A stretch of DNA of 64,000 bases. It comes from Tangfeifania diversioriginum (GTDB lineage: Bacteria > Bacteroidota > Bacteroidia > Bacteroidales > Prolixibacteraceae). Of this stretch, positions 35,089-44,391 are shown one piece after another (within the stretch, counting starts at the first letter, position 1; every line of letters begins with the position of its first letter). A program made the translations under genes and the position numbers. Location: assembly GCF_900141875.1 (NCBI RefSeq), contig NZ_FQZE01000002.1:124001-188000 (forward strand). The letters are read 5' to 3'. The notes below the pieces were generated by a model, which saw only the letters and a list, made by a program, of their open reading frames with translations, made no database searches and had not been told where the DNA came from.

Positions 35089-35559
35089 ATGAGTAAATTC
35101 AAAGATACAGGAAAAAAGGAAATACCTCCAATATCAACAGCTTCGTTGCCTGATATTGTATTTATGTTGCTGTTCTTCTTCATGGTAAGTACTACCATGC
35201 GGGAAGTAACCTACATGGTAGATATTACACTTCCGGAAGCAACAGAATTGAGTAAACTGGAAAAGAAATCGCTGGTAAGCTACATTTATGTGGGTGAACC
35301 GCTGAAGCAATATCAAAGTACATTTGGTGTTGCACCACGCATCCAGTTGAACGATCAGTTTGCCAATGTGAATGATATCCAGGATTATGTTATTGCTGAA
35401 AGAGAAGCAAGAGACGAAGCCGAAAGGCCCATGATGATTACTTCTCTTAAGGTGGATGAAAATACTAAGATGGGTATTGTTTCCGATATTAAGCAGGAGT
35501 TAAGAAAATCTGCTGCATTGCATATTAACTATTCGTCAAGGCAAAAAGTGGAAAGATAG
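35089..35559 (+). CDS. exbD: Biopolymer transporter ExbD, second copy
   Basis: 156 residues, 2 bp after the first exbD. Same plan: SLPDIVFMLLFFFMVSTTM with the aspartate at about residue 21 and a single membrane helix, then a smaller periplasmic domain. Two different ExbD proteins in one operon suggest a heterodimer within the channel. No tonB gene follows; the operon ends at a strong terminator. Confidence 0.9.
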   Translation: MSKFKDTGKKEIPPISTASLPDIVFMLLFFFMVSTTMREVTYMVDITLPEATELSKLEKKSLVSYIYVGEPLKQYQSTFGVAPRIQLNDQFANVNDIQDYVIAEREARDEAERPMMITSLKVDENTKMGIVSDIKQELRKSAALHINYSSRQKVER

Positions 35560-35583
35560 AACTTATCCGTTTTAAGATATATC

Positions 35584-35617
35584 AAAAAAGGGAAGCTAAT
35601 TTAGCTTCCCTTTTTTG
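35584..35617. terminator. Bidirectional terminator between exbD and aspS
   Basis: AAAAAAGGGAAGCTAA and its complement TTAGCTTCCCTTTTTT form a hairpin with A/T tails on both sides, suiting both convergent genes. Confidence 0.88.
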
Positions 35618-35637
35618 ATCCTTCTGCTTGAAAATAG

Positions 35638-37392
35638 TTACTTTTTCTTTTCAATTAACCGAAGGCTTAATTCAGTAAGTTGCTCTTCTGATACAGGTGA
35701 TGGAGAGTCAATCATTACATCCCTGCCGGCATTATTTTTTGGGAAGGCAATTACATCGCGAATGGAATCGAGGCCGGCAAACAGCGAAACAAACCGGTCG
35801 AAACCAAATGCAATACCCGCATGCGGAGGTGCACCATATTTAAAGGCGTTCATCAGGAACCCAAATTGTGCTTCAGCCTGTTCAGGCGTAAAGCCGAGTA
35901 CTTTAAACATTTTCGATTGCAGTTCTGAGTCGTAAATCCTGACAGATCCTCCACCTATTTCTACTCCGTTAATAACCAGGTCGTAGGCGTTTGCACGTAC
36001 ATCTCCCGGGTTGGAGTCGAGCAATTTAATATCCTCGGGTTTCGGAGCTGTAAACGGGTGGTGCATCGCGTAAAACCGTTCAGTTTCTTCATCCCATTCA
36101 AGCAGCGGAAAATCAACCACCCACAGTGGTTTAAAAACACCCTGTTTGCGTAACCCCAATTGTTTTGCCATTTCCAGGCGCAGTTCGCCAAGGGCGTGGA
36201 GCGTTTTGGTTTTATCTCCAGAAAGAACAAGTATTAAATCGCCGGGTTTTGCATCCAACTTTTCAGCCCACTGTTTTAAATCTTCGGCCGAATAAAATTT
36301 GTCCACTGATGATTTGAAGCTTCTGTCTTCGTTATACTTTACGTAAACCAATCCTTTGGCACCAATTTGCGGTCGCTTCACCCAGTTAGTCAGTTCATCG
36401 AGTTGTTTGCGTGAATAACCCGCACATCCTTTTGCACATATTGCACCCACATATTCTGCCGAGTCGAATACATTGAACCCTTTTCCTTTAACCGTTTCAG
36501 AAATATCTGAAATCAACATGTCAAAACGGATATCAGGTTTGTCGGATCCATATTTTTCGATGGCTTCGGAATAAGGCATTCGTGGAAAATCTTCCACTTC
36601 CACATTCAGTACGTTTTTAAACGTGAATTTGGTAAGCCCTTCAAAAGCATTCAGCACATCTTCTTGTTCCACAAACGACATTTCGCAGTCAATCTGTGTA
36701 AATTCAGGCTGCCGGTCGGCGCGCAGGTCTTCATCGCGGAAACACTTTACAATCTGGAAATATTTATCGAACCCGGCCACCATTAGCAATTGTTTAAAAA
36801 CCTGTGGAGACTGCGGAAGTGCAAAAAACTCACCTGAATTCATGCGCGAGGGAACTACAAAATCGCGTGCACCTTCAGGTGTTGATTTTATAAGAACCGG
36901 CGTTTCAGTTTCGATGAAACCTTCTTCATTCAAATAAGTACGAATAGCATGTGCCATTTTTGCGCGCAGTTCCAGGTTTTTGCGAACATTTTGGCGGCGC
37001 AAATCGAGGTAACGGTATTTCATCCGTAATTCGTCGCCGCCATCGGTATCTTCCTGAATGGTAAACGGCGGAACGGCCGACGGGCTGAGGATTTTAATTC
37101 CAGCCACTTCAATTTCAATTTCGCCGGTGGGTATATTTTTATTTTTGCTCGAACGTTCCCTTACTTTTCCTTCTGCCTGAATGACAAACTCACGCCCCAG
37201 TTTCTCCAGATTTGCTTTTACGTCTTTCGAGGTATTTTCATCAATTACCAGTTGGGTAACTCCGTATCGGTCGCGTAAATCAATAAATGTCATGGCTCCC
37301 AAATCTCTGACCCGTTGAACCCATCCGGCCAGTTTTACCGGCTGATTAATATTTTTTGCTCTTAATTCTCCACACGTATGTGTTCTGTACAT
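35638..37392 (-). CDS. aspS: Aspartyl-tRNA synthetase
   Basis: 584 residues, bacterial type. N-terminal OB-fold anticodon domain ([20 protein letters not shown], given here only in part as MTFIDLRDR), class II motif 2 around [19 protein letters not shown] (~215–233), the bacterial GAD insert (~290–400) and motif 3 [10 protein letters not shown] (~540). Charges tRNA-Asp in the cytoplasm. Whether it also serves tRNA-Asn cannot be read from the sequence, although asnB is present for free asparagine. Confidence 0.96.
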   Translation of the reverse strand: MYRTHTCGELRAKNINQPVKLAGWVQRVRDLGAMTFIDLRDRYGVTQLVIDENTSKDVKANLEKLGREFVIQAEGKVRERSSKNKNIPTGEIEIEVAGIKILSPSAVPPFTIQEDTDGGDELRMKYRYLDLRRQNVRKNLELRAKMAHAIRTYLNEEGFIETETPVLIKSTPEGARDFVVPSRMNSGEFFALPQSPQVFKQLLMVAGFDKYFQIVKCFRDEDLRADRQPEFTQIDCEMSFVEQEDVLNAFEGLTKFTFKNVLNVEVEDFPRMPYSEAIEKYGSDKPDIRFDMLISDISETVKGKGFNVFDSAEYVGAICAKGCAGYSRKQLDELTNWVKRPQIGAKGLVYVKYNEDRSFKSSVDKFYSAEDLKQWAEKLDAKPGDLILVLSGDKTKTLHALGELRLEMAKQLGLRKQGVFKPLWVVDFPLLEWDEETERFYAMHHPFTAPKPEDIKLLDSNPGDVRANAYDLVINGVEIGGGSVRIYDSELQSKMFKVLGFTPEQAEAQFGFLMNAFKYGAPPHAGIAFGFDRFVSLFAGLDSIRDVIAFPKNNAGRDVMIDSPSPVSEEQLTELSLRLIEKKK

Positions 37393-37477
37393 GATACCTT
37401 TTTTTTTATTTGGTTGCGAAAATAAGAAGATTTTAGCAATTTTATCGGCTAAATTTCACAGCTTTTGTAAACATTTT

Positions 37478-37921
37478 ATGATTGAACCTTTTGGTGATGA
37501 ATATTTTATGAAAAAGGCCTTTGCCGAGGCTGTTCAGGCTTTTGATCAGGGCGAAGTTCCTGTGGGGGCAGTGGTTGTTTCAGGCAACAAAATTATTGCG
37601 CGGGCCCATAATTTAACTGAAACCCTGAACGATGTAACGGCCCATGCCGAAATGCAGGCCATAACTTCCGCAGCCAACTTGATGGGGGGGAAGTACCTGA
37701 ATGACTGTACGCTGTATGTTACGCTCGAGCCCTGCTTAATGTGTGCAGGTGCACTGGCATGGGCGCAGGTGGGCAAAATTGTTTTTGGCGCTCCTGACCC
37801 CAAACGCGGATTCCGGAAGCATTCTCCAAATGCACTTCACCCGAAAACTGAGGTTGTTGGTGGAGTCCTTAGTGAAGAATGTGCTGAGCTTATGCAGGAG
37901 TTTTTCAGAAAAAAAAGATGA
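37478..37921 (+). CDS. tadA: tRNA adenosine(34) deaminase-like nucleoside deaminase
   Basis: 147 residues. Cytidine/deoxycytidylate deaminase fold with zinc ligand and catalytic pair His56-Ala-Glu58 and the second zinc motif Pro85-Cys86-x-x-Cys89. The length and the DPKRGF segment after it fit TadA, which makes inosine at the wobble base of tRNA-Arg; guanine deaminase relatives are an alternative. ATG 37478 gives the normal family N-terminus, and the longer frame would run into the aspS promoter region. Confidence 0.85.
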   Translation: MIEPFGDEYFMKKAFAEAVQAFDQGEVPVGAVVVSGNKIIARAHNLTETLNDVTAHAEMQAITSAANLMGGKYLNDCTLYVTLEPCLMCAGALAWAQVGKIVFGAPDPKRGFRKHSPNALHPKTEVVGGVLSEECAELMQEFFRKKR

Positions 37922-38134
37922 GGATTGCTGCAATTGCGTCAATTCTTCGTCCCGGATTTAGAGAATAACTAAGTTTGGCATTCAAAAAAGTTAGAAAATT
38001 CCGAAATGCCTTGTTAATCTCCATTTCAATAAAATAATGGAATGACCGAAAATAAACCATTAGTTTCGCTCGATGCGCTCCGTAGATTTCATACAAGAAA
38101 CGAATTTTTATAAGGCTTTAATAAATTTAAGAAG

Positions 38135-39328
38135 ATGAAGAGAATTTTGTGGTTGGTTATCGCTGTAACAGCAATTTTTCACAGTTGTCAGTCTGAATAT
38201 TCAAGTGTTCCCAAAAAGTACCATTCACTGCTTGATACCGCATTTGCTAATGCCAGAGAGAATGCGGATGAATTAAAACTGGCATTGGAGCAGAGTGAGA
38301 AGAATCAAAAGGAAGTAACTGCTTTCTTAATTTCTTATATGCCCGAAAGAGATTTGAAAACATTATCTGCAGAATTTATCCTCGACCAGGTGGAGGGTGC
38401 CTGGCGGGCCCGCGAAGAATTTGAATGGTGTCGTAATCTGCCCGATTCTGTTTTTTTGAATGAAGTTTTGCCCTATTGTAATCTGGATGAAACCCGCGAC
38501 AACTGGCGCGAAAATTTTTACCACCTGTTTTCGCCTTATGTGCAGGAGTGTGAAAATATTTACCAGGCAGTTGATTCTGTAAATTTCAATATCATGGATG
38601 AACTGGGGGTGGAATACAATACCAAACGCAGTGTTGTAAATATCAGTCCTTTTCAGGCTATAAAAGAGCAAATGGCTACGTGCACCGGCTTATCGTTTCT
38701 GCTGGTCGATGCTTTCCGGTCTGTTGGTATTCCGGCGCGCATTGCAGGAACTCCGCTTTGGACAAACATGCGCGGCAATCACAGCTGGGTGGAAGTTTGG
38801 ATTGACGGCGAATGGTATTTTACCGAATACTATCCTGATGCGCTGAATAAAAGCTGGTTCTTGGCCGATGCCGGAAAAGCCGATCCGGAAAAACCGGTTC
38901 ACTGGATTTATGCGGCTTCCTACAAACCTGCCCAAACGCATTATCCGCTGGTGTGGGACCGCGATTCAAGGGAAATTCATGCAGTTAATGTGACCGATCG
39001 TTACATCAGGCTGTACCAGGAACAACTGGCCGGACAGGAACTGAAGGAAGATGAAATTTTGGTTGATGTGGTTTTGTTTAAAAATGAGAACGAACAAAAT
39101 GCGCAGGGCCGGATCTCAGAAAGAATTTCTGTTTTCGAGGGGGATAATCAAATCGAATTTGGCTATTCACCTTTGCCGACTGACGATTTGAACAAGTTCC
39201 TGAAGTTCAAACTGGGGAAAAATAAAACTTACCGGTTGGAGTTTGTGGGAGCAGATGCTCAACTGAAATCTGTTGAAATTAATCTGGGAAGAGGACCGGT
39301 TGGAGTTATAAAATTGTTTGCTGATTAA
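38135..39328 (+). CDS. Transglutaminase-like lipoprotein
   Basis: 397 residues. Lipoprotein signal with Cys near 18 (AIFHSCQS). The transglutaminase core lies at about 175–240 with the triad Cys183 (ATCTGLS), His ~216 (GNHSWVEVW) and Asp (YYPDALNKSW). A beta-sandwich-like C-terminal domain (from ~300) may bind carbohydrate or protein. In this phylum such proteins are usually peptidases or unknown surface enzymes rather than true cross-linking enzymes. It stands alone; the 213 bp before it contain no gene I can support. Confidence 0.8.
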   Translation: MKRILWLVIAVTAIFHSCQSEYSSVPKKYHSLLDTAFANARENADELKLALEQSEKNQKEVTAFLISYMPERDLKTLSAEFILDQVEGAWRAREEFEWCRNLPDSVFLNEVLPYCNLDETRDNWRENFYHLFSPYVQECENIYQAVDSVNFNIMDELGVEYNTKRSVVNISPFQAIKEQMATCTGLSFLLVDAFRSVGIPARIAGTPLWTNMRGNHSWVEVWIDGEWYFTEYYPDALNKSWFLADAGKADPEKPVHWIYAASYKPAQTHYPLVWDRDSREIHAVNVTDRYIRLYQEQLAGQELKEDEILVDVVLFKNENEQNAQGRISERISVFEGDNQIEFGYSPLPTDDLNKFLKFKLGKNKTYRLEFVGADAQLKSVEINLGRGPVGVIKLFAD

Positions 39329-39379
39329 CTACTTCAGAGAACTCAAAACTTCTTTAAACGGATTGGTATTACATTACAT

Positions 39380-40069
39380 TTAATTTGTCTTAACTCCCTT
39401 AATCAGCAGGAACAAACAAAGCGACAGTTCCGAAACCACGGCAACAGTCATAACAAGGATTTCGCTTGTTGAAGTAAGTTCCGGGAACAGGAAATTAACG
39501 AAACAGTCGATTAAGTAGCTTACACCGGCTGCAACAACCAAAATGCCCAGCCATTTTGGGAAATAACCGGCTTTAAAAATCAGGTGTCCGAGGATTACAC
39601 AACTGATTCCAAAAAATACGCCGCTGATTAGGTAACCGTAAGAATGCGCATTCAGAAAAAGAAGCGAAAGCGAATTGAGCTGTTCGTCTGAAAAACTGCT
39701 GAGATAGCTATTATCGCCCAAAAGCAACAGCGGCAAATAAAAATTCAGCAGATTTATACCCAGCACCGTTGCCTGGGCCAACCTGAAAAATGCGGCCAGC
39801 ATGGACAATCCTTTATTTACAGGTTTTAAAACGAAGTAAAGCAGCAGTGGCACTCCCACATCGCTCATTACCATAATTAAATCGCTGATAAAACCGATTC
39901 TGAATAAAAAAGAGTTGGCTGCAATGTTTCCGGCAGTAGCATTTGCGTCGCCCGGAACAATGATTCCTGAGCGAACGAATAGCTCGCTGAACAAACCCGA
40001 GATGATAATTATAAGGTACAAAACACCGGTAGTCCGGGCATTTGTTTTCATTGTTTGAATTGTTTTCAT
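39380..40069 (-). CDS. DUF4386 family membrane protein
   Basis: 229 residues with six hydrophobic helices, beginning ARTTGVLYLIIIISGLFSE and showing the family LFLNAHSYGYLISGVFFG segment near 150. Unknown function, inner membrane. ATG 40069 starts 5 bp after the alcohol dehydrogenase stop, so the two are translated from one message; a TTG at 40093 would overlap the upstream gene. Confidence 0.82.
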   Translation of the reverse strand: MKTIQTMKTNARTTGVLYLIIIISGLFSELFVRSGIIVPGDANATAGNIAANSFLFRIGFISDLIMVMSDVGVPLLLYFVLKPVNKGLSMLAAFFRLAQATVLGINLLNFYLPLLLLGDNSYLSSFSDEQLNSLSLLFLNAHSYGYLISGVFFGISCVILGHLIFKAGYFPKWLGILVVAAGVSYLIDCFVNFLFPELTSTSEILVMTVAVVSELSLCLFLLIKGVKTN

Positions 40070-40073
40070 GACT

Positions 40074-41072
40074 TTAATTTTCAGGTTCAACAATAATTAC
40101 AACGTTCCCTTTTTTGTGACCTGAAGCAATGTAGGTGTGTGCTTCGGCAACTTTTTCTAAAGGGTATTGGCGGTCGATTACTGTTTTGAGTTTTCCTTCT
40201 TTGGAAATTTTCAATAATTCAGCAAAAAGTTCTCTCAATTCAAATTCTTTTAGTAACCCGGTAGCACTAAATTTGGCTTTCTTTTTACTAAAAACTGAAG
40301 TCCGCATCATTTGTAAAAGCAAAGAGAATTTCAGCACCGGCGAAACATACAATCCTGATTCGGTAAGAATATTTTTACTTTCTGAAAAAGAGCTTTTACC
40401 AACGGTATCAAAAACCACGTCGTAAGTTTCATTTACTTTGGTGAAATCCTTTTTGGTGTAGTCGATTACATGGTCGGCTCCAAGCGATTTTACCAGGCCT
40501 ACATTGCGGGTGCTGGTAACACCGGTAACCTCAGCGCCCATATATTTGGCAATTTGTACCGCGGCTGTTCCCAAACTACCGGATGCTCCGTTTATCAATA
40601 CTTTCTGGCCCGGTTTAATTTGGGCAATTTCTTTCAAAAAATTCAAAGAAGTTACATGGCCATCGCCGTAAGTCGCACCTTCGGCATAACTCATATTTTC
40701 GGGCATCGGGAGAATAACACCATTTTCAGGAACTGCCACAAATTCGGCATTGGTGCTGAACCCAAGCGTAGTTTCACCAAAAACACGGTCGCCTGTTTTG
40801 AACGAAGTCACATTTTCACCCACCGTTTCAACAATACCCGCAAATCCGGTTCCGGGGATGGCATGTTTTGGTTTGGTGAGTCCGGTCATTAAACGGCCAA
40901 AGTAGGGTTTGCCGGTGCGCATCATGCCGTCGGCCGTGGTTGCCGAATTAGCGTGCACTTTTACCAGCACTTCATTTTCTTTGGGTTGCGGTTTTTCAAC
41001 CTGTTGCAGTTTCAGTACATTCGGTGCTCCGTAACCTGTTGCAACAATTGCTTTCATCATTTTTGTTTTCAT
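40074..41072 (-). CDS. NAD(P)-dependent, zinc-independent alcohol dehydrogenase/quinone reductase-like
   Basis: 332 residues, medium-chain dehydrogenase fold. GroES-like N-terminal half with GTGFAGIVETVG (~74–85) and a Rossmann half with VLINGASGSLGTAAVQIAK (~147–165). The structural-zinc cysteines are absent and the catalytic zinc ligands are not evident, matching the quinone oxidoreductase branch. Probably reduces a quinone or enone using NADPH. It is followed at once by the DUF4386 gene, a pairing that suggests joint function. Confidence 0.85.
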   Translation of the reverse strand: MKTKMMKAIVATGYGAPNVLKLQQVEKPQPKENEVLVKVHANSATTADGMMRTGKPYFGRLMTGLTKPKHAIPGTGFAGIVETVGENVTSFKTGDRVFGETTLGFSTNAEFVAVPENGVILPMPENMSYAEGATYGDGHVTSLNFLKEIAQIKPGQKVLINGASGSLGTAAVQIAKYMGAEVTGVTSTRNVGLVKSLGADHVIDYTKKDFTKVNETYDVVFDTVGKSSFSESKNILTESGLYVSPVLKFSLLLQMMRTSVFSKKKAKFSATGLLKEFELRELFAELLKISKEGKLKTVIDRQYPLEKVAEAHTYIASGHKKGNVVIIVEPEN

Positions 41073-41179
41073 TTGTTTTTATTTAAAAGTTTGACTTCTT
41101 TTTGTTTGATTATGAATGAAATCATGATGCAAATGTAGGGGAGTGGAACCGGCTAAATGTTCGGGAAAACAATGCAGAG

Positions 41180-41201
41180 GTTCGGAATTATAAATGTGGA
41201 C
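41180..41201 (+). promoter_or_regulatory. Shared 22-bp motif upstream of the alcohol dehydrogenase gene
   Basis: Begins GTTCGGAATTATAA and ends GGAC. A near copy (20 of 22 identical) lies at 44350–44371. Here a second TTCGG at 41160 sits exactly 21 bp before the TTCGG of the motif, two helical turns, as in many AraC-type operators. Candidate binding site of the AraC-type regulator encoded at 44392–46227. Confidence 0.45.
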
Positions 41202-41217
41202 AAAAAAGTATGATTTT

Positions 41218-41262
41218 ATTAAAAAACAGACCTTTAAGGATTTTGAAAACCTTGAAGGTCTT
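41218..41262 (-). terminator. Terminator after the first serine hydrolase gene
   Basis: AGACCTTCAAGG and CCTTAAAGGTCT pair over 12 bp (one wobble) around a 10-nt loop when read on the minus strand, followed by GTTTTTTAATAAAA. It lies 30 bp past the stop codon at 41292. Confidence 0.75.
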
Positions 41263-41291
41263 AAAGAGTTTAAAGATTAAAATTGAAGTTA

Positions 41292-42506
41292 TTACTCAAT
41301 CAAATTAGCCACCTGCCATAATTCGCCATCGCCATAATGTTCCAGTGAGTTGCCGCAATGAACGATAATTATTTCTTTTTCGGGGAAAACATAAATGTTT
41401 TGCCCCAGGTTGCCCGACGCAGCGAACTGAAACGTTGAGTCGCAGTTGGCATGGCCCCACCACTGGTAATTGTAGTAAACGTGGTTGCAATTGTCGCCTC
41501 CAAACCAATCCGGGTAAATATCGCGCGGAATGGATTTGTTTTCTCGTGTCGATTCCAGCACCCAGTCTTTCGAAATGACTTGTTTGCCGTTCCAGTTTCC
41601 TTCCTTCAAAAACAGACGGCCAAAACGGGCATAATCAATGGCCCGGGCAATTAACCGGCTGGGCATGTATTCAAAACCCGACTTTTTGCTGTCGATGGAA
41701 AAAAGTGCATCGTATTCCATTACCTGCGACCACAATTTTTCCTGTAAATATTCCGATACCGTTTTTTTTGTAGCACGTTCAATAATCAGTCCCAAATAAC
41801 TGGTGTTGTAATTATTGTACTGAAATGAATCGCCCGGTTCGCGCGCAATGTCCACTTTTTTGAGCAGCAGTTTCCGCACATTGGGATGGTAATAACCAAC
41901 CGCCTCGTCGTGCCACGGAGCATGAATATACGTTCCCGGAATGTAACTCGTATTGTAGCTTAATCCGGAGCGCATTTCAAGCAGATTTTTAATGGTAATT
42001 TTTTCAAAATCAGGATTTCGTTCTTTGAGTTCAGGTATATATTTGGTCATCGGGTTGTTAACGTCTGAGATAAGGCCATCTTCAATAGCTGCACCAATCA
42101 AAAACGAAATAAATGATTTGGCCATCGACTGCGAATGAAAATACGAATCGCGCGAAAAACCATTAAAGTATTTTTCATAAAGTATCGTGTCTTGTCGAAT
42201 AAATATCAAAGCGGTAGTCTGCGATTTCTTCGCCCACTCACTAAAAGAGCTAAAACCAGAACGTTCCACTCTGTCCTGAAACAATGATTCCATGTATTCT
42301 TCATCGAGTTGTTTTGCAAATTGGAAAGAGTCTTTCGACCCCTCGATAACACGGTTCTCGTATTTTTTATAGTCGTAAACATCGGCTACATTCTGGGTAA
42401 TCAAGCGGTAAACATAGGTTGGCGAATATTTTACCGAAAGGATTACCAGAAATAATAGAACCAAAACCAACGGGGTTAACACGATTACTTTTATTGCCTT
42501 TTTCAT
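41292..42506 (-). CDS. Serine hydrolase, beta-lactamase class C family
   Basis: 404 residues with one N-terminal membrane anchor (7–26). The catalytic SxxK motif is SMAKS (Ser near 129), the second motif YNN/YxN appears as QYNNYNTSY (~222) and the third, KTG-like, is replaced by an HCG (about 385). These enzymes are esterases, peptidases or beta-lactam-insensitive hydrolases; resistance is not implied. It lies 31 bp after the ankyrin gene and is probably co-transcribed with it. Confidence 0.85.
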   Translation of the reverse strand: MKKAIKVIVLTPLVLVLLFLVILSVKYSPTYVYRLITQNVADVYDYKKYENRVIEGSKDSFQFAKQLDEEYMESLFQDRVERSGFSSFSEWAKKSQTTALIFIRQDTILYEKYFNGFSRDSYFHSQSMAKSFISFLIGAAIEDGLISDVNNPMTKYIPELKERNPDFEKITIKNLLEMRSGLSYNTSYIPGTYIHAPWHDEAVGYYHPNVRKLLLKKVDIAREPGDSFQYNNYNTSYLGLIIERATKKTVSEYLQEKLWSQVMEYDALFSIDSKKSGFEYMPSRLIARAIDYARFGRLFLKEGNWNGKQVISKDWVLESTRENKSIPRDIYPDWFGGDNCNHVYYNYQWWGHANCDSTFQFAASGNLGQNIYVFPEKEIIIVHCGNSLEHYGDGELWQVANLIE

Positions 42507-42536
42507 TACTTCCTGATTTTGAAATCTATATTCAAA

Positions 42537-43136
42537 TTACTGCAAAAGTATGGCAACCATCGGGCGGCTTATTTCAATATCTTTTAAATCAAGCTTTAGC
42601 CCAAGTGGTTCCAATTGCTTCTGAATCATTTCATAAATGGGTTTCATTTCAGAAAATGGCCCGATAACCGATTGCCGGGGTGTTGCATTATGGTTGTTTT
42701 TTACCGATTTATCAGCCCCTGCCTCAACGAGCATTTTTACAATTTCAACATGGCAAAAAAATGCGGCGGCATGTAAGGCAGTGGAACCTTCATTATTTTG
42801 AATGTCCAGTTCTGCATTTGCATCAATTAATGCTTTTGCAATATCTGTTTTGCCGAAAGTAGCGGCTGTAATTAAGGGCGTTGAGCCGCCCATTGGGTCT
42901 TTTGCATTGATGTCGATTCCGGCTTCAATATGTTGTTTAACAATTTCCAGATTATCGGAAATTATTGCTGCATGAATATCCATTTGGGGTTGGTCAACCA
43001 TTGACTTATCGTCAGATTTATTTTCAGACACAGTTAGAGTATTGCTTTCCGATTGAGCATATCCATTTGTTAGTAAGAGAATTACAAGTGAAAAACTTGC
43101 AAAAATCTTAATTGAATTCATTTTAAGTGTTTTCAT
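42537..43136 (-). CDS. Exported ankyrin-repeat protein
   Basis: 199 residues. Signal peptide ending NGYAQS (about residue 28), then three or four ankyrin repeats: DIHAAIISDNLEIVKQHIEA, GSTPLITAATFGKTDIAKAL and STALHAAAFFCHVEIVKMLV, running from ~52 to ~155. Probably periplasmic, binding a partner protein. It precedes a serine hydrolase gene, so regulation of that enzyme is a reasonable guess. Confidence 0.85.
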   Translation of the reverse strand: MKTLKMNSIKIFASFSLVILLLTNGYAQSESNTLTVSENKSDDKSMVDQPQMDIHAAIISDNLEIVKQHIEAGIDINAKDPMGGSTPLITAATFGKTDIAKALIDANAELDIQNNEGSTALHAAAFFCHVEIVKMLVEAGADKSVKNNHNATPRQSVIGPFSEMKPIYEMIQKQLEPLGLKLDLKDIEISRPMVAILLQ

Positions 43137-43235
43137 GATTTTAAATTATTTGACTTTGAAATTAGTTGTCTGTTTTTGAAGAACACAACGGTTTGCAAAC
43201 AGTTTTTTTGTTTCACTGAACGCTTGTTATGATCT

Positions 43236-44264
43236 TCATCTTTTCAGTATTTTCACAATCCGTCTGTATGTGATTTCCGCTAAACTCCAGTCATATCCAT
43301 CAAAGTTAGTCGTATTATTAAACTGAATGACAACCGTATCGATGTCTTTGTGGTATTTGGCAATACTTTGGTAACCGGGAATCAGGCCTGTGTGTTCATA
43401 CTTGTAAATAGAGGAATAGATTTCCTGCTCTCCTTCATTAAATACGGAACCATCGTTCAATGCCCGCAGGAATTTGCCGACATCTTCTGCTGTAGCGATC
43501 ATTGAGGCGTAATCAGTCGTTTTGATATCTTCCTCTACGCCAACATAGTAGCCACTCATCAAACGATCCATATTTATTTCATGGATAGAACCGAAGGTAT
43601 TTTTCAGCCCCAGCGGGTCCAAAACTTCCTTTTTTATGAATTGGAATTTGCTCGTTCCTGTCACCTTTTCAATGAGCAGAGAAATCAGTAAATAATTGGT
43701 ATTTGAATATTCGTAATCTTGATTGGGCTCAAAGTTAGCTGGCAAATCAAGTACGCGTTCAAGCGCTTCTTCGCTGTTTTTTGGCGGGTCTGTCCAAAAG
43801 TTTGGGGTGTTTGTCAGATTCGGAATGCCACTTCGATGTTCCACCATCATTCTCAGGGTAATTTTTTCGGCATTCTCAATTCTTCCCGCGAGTTCCGGAA
43901 AATATTCGGCTAATGTTTTATCCAGCGACAAATGCCCGTCACCGACCAACCTGGTGATCGCAACTGCATCGTATAACTTACCAATACTGGCAATTTTGAA
44001 TAGTGCATGAGGATCGGCAGGTATTTTGTTTTTCCGGTCGTGCCAGCCGGCTGCATAAAAAGCAGGTTCTTTTCCCGCTTGATCTACGTAAACAACTATT
44101 CCATCAAATCCGTATTTAATTCCTTTATCAAGTTGTTCCTGAACGGTTTCGGGCAGCGGTGCCAATATCGCCCGTAACAAAATCCATGGTACAAAAAACA
44201 TGGAAGCTATGGTTCCTGTAAATAACATTATTTTGAGTATTCGTTTTGAATGTTTCTTTTTCAT
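43236..44264 (-). CDS. Serine hydrolase, beta-lactamase/D-alanyl-D-alanine carboxypeptidase-like
   Basis: 342 residues. N-terminal membrane helix (8–30), SxxK motif SIGK (Ser near 93, in FKIASIGKLYDA), YSNTNY as the YxN motif (~190) and EHTGLIPGY near the end as the third motif (HTG). It is a second member of the class C family in this block and differs from the 41292–42506 protein enough to be a separate acquisition. Extracytoplasmic; substrate unknown. Confidence 0.85.
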   Translation of the reverse strand: MKKKHSKRILKIMLFTGTIASMFFVPWILLRAILAPLPETVQEQLDKGIKYGFDGIVVYVDQAGKEPAFYAAGWHDRKNKIPADPHALFKIASIGKLYDAVAITRLVGDGHLSLDKTLAEYFPELAGRIENAEKITLRMMVEHRSGIPNLTNTPNFWTDPPKNSEEALERVLDLPANFEPNQDYEYSNTNYLLISLLIEKVTGTSKFQFIKKEVLDPLGLKNTFGSIHEINMDRLMSGYYVGVEEDIKTTDYASMIATAEDVGKFLRALNDGSVFNEGEQEIYSSIYKYEHTGLIPGYQSIAKYHKDIDTVVIQFNNTTNFDGYDWSLAEITYRRIVKILKR

Positions 44265-44349
44265 AATCCAGCAATTTTTTGAAATCTAAAATTATGTAGC
44301 AAAAGTAGCCCGTGAGCTTTTAACGCAAGTGCGCAATTCAAAAAGAAAA

Positions 44350-44371
44350 GTTCGGAATTATAATTGCGGAC
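44350..44371 (+). promoter_or_regulatory. Second copy of the shared 22-bp motif
   Basis: 20 of 22 bases match 41180–41201. It lies between the second serine hydrolase gene (86 bp from its start codon) and the 3' end of the AraC-type regulator gene. CGCAATT at 44332–44338 and AATTGCG at 44362–44368 form an inverted repeat across it. Confidence 0.45.
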
Positions 44372-44391
44372 CAAATCGTTTGAATTTGATT

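Noticed and set aside
37905-38096. Minus-strand frame of 63 codons after tadA
   Set aside because: Overlaps the end of tadA, unusual composition and no supporting signal; could be a decayed fragment but cannot be supported.
41292-44264. Beta-lactam resistance from the two class C family proteins
   Set aside because: The third active-site motif (KTG) is not canonical in either; such esterase-like proteins are common and rarely confer resistance.
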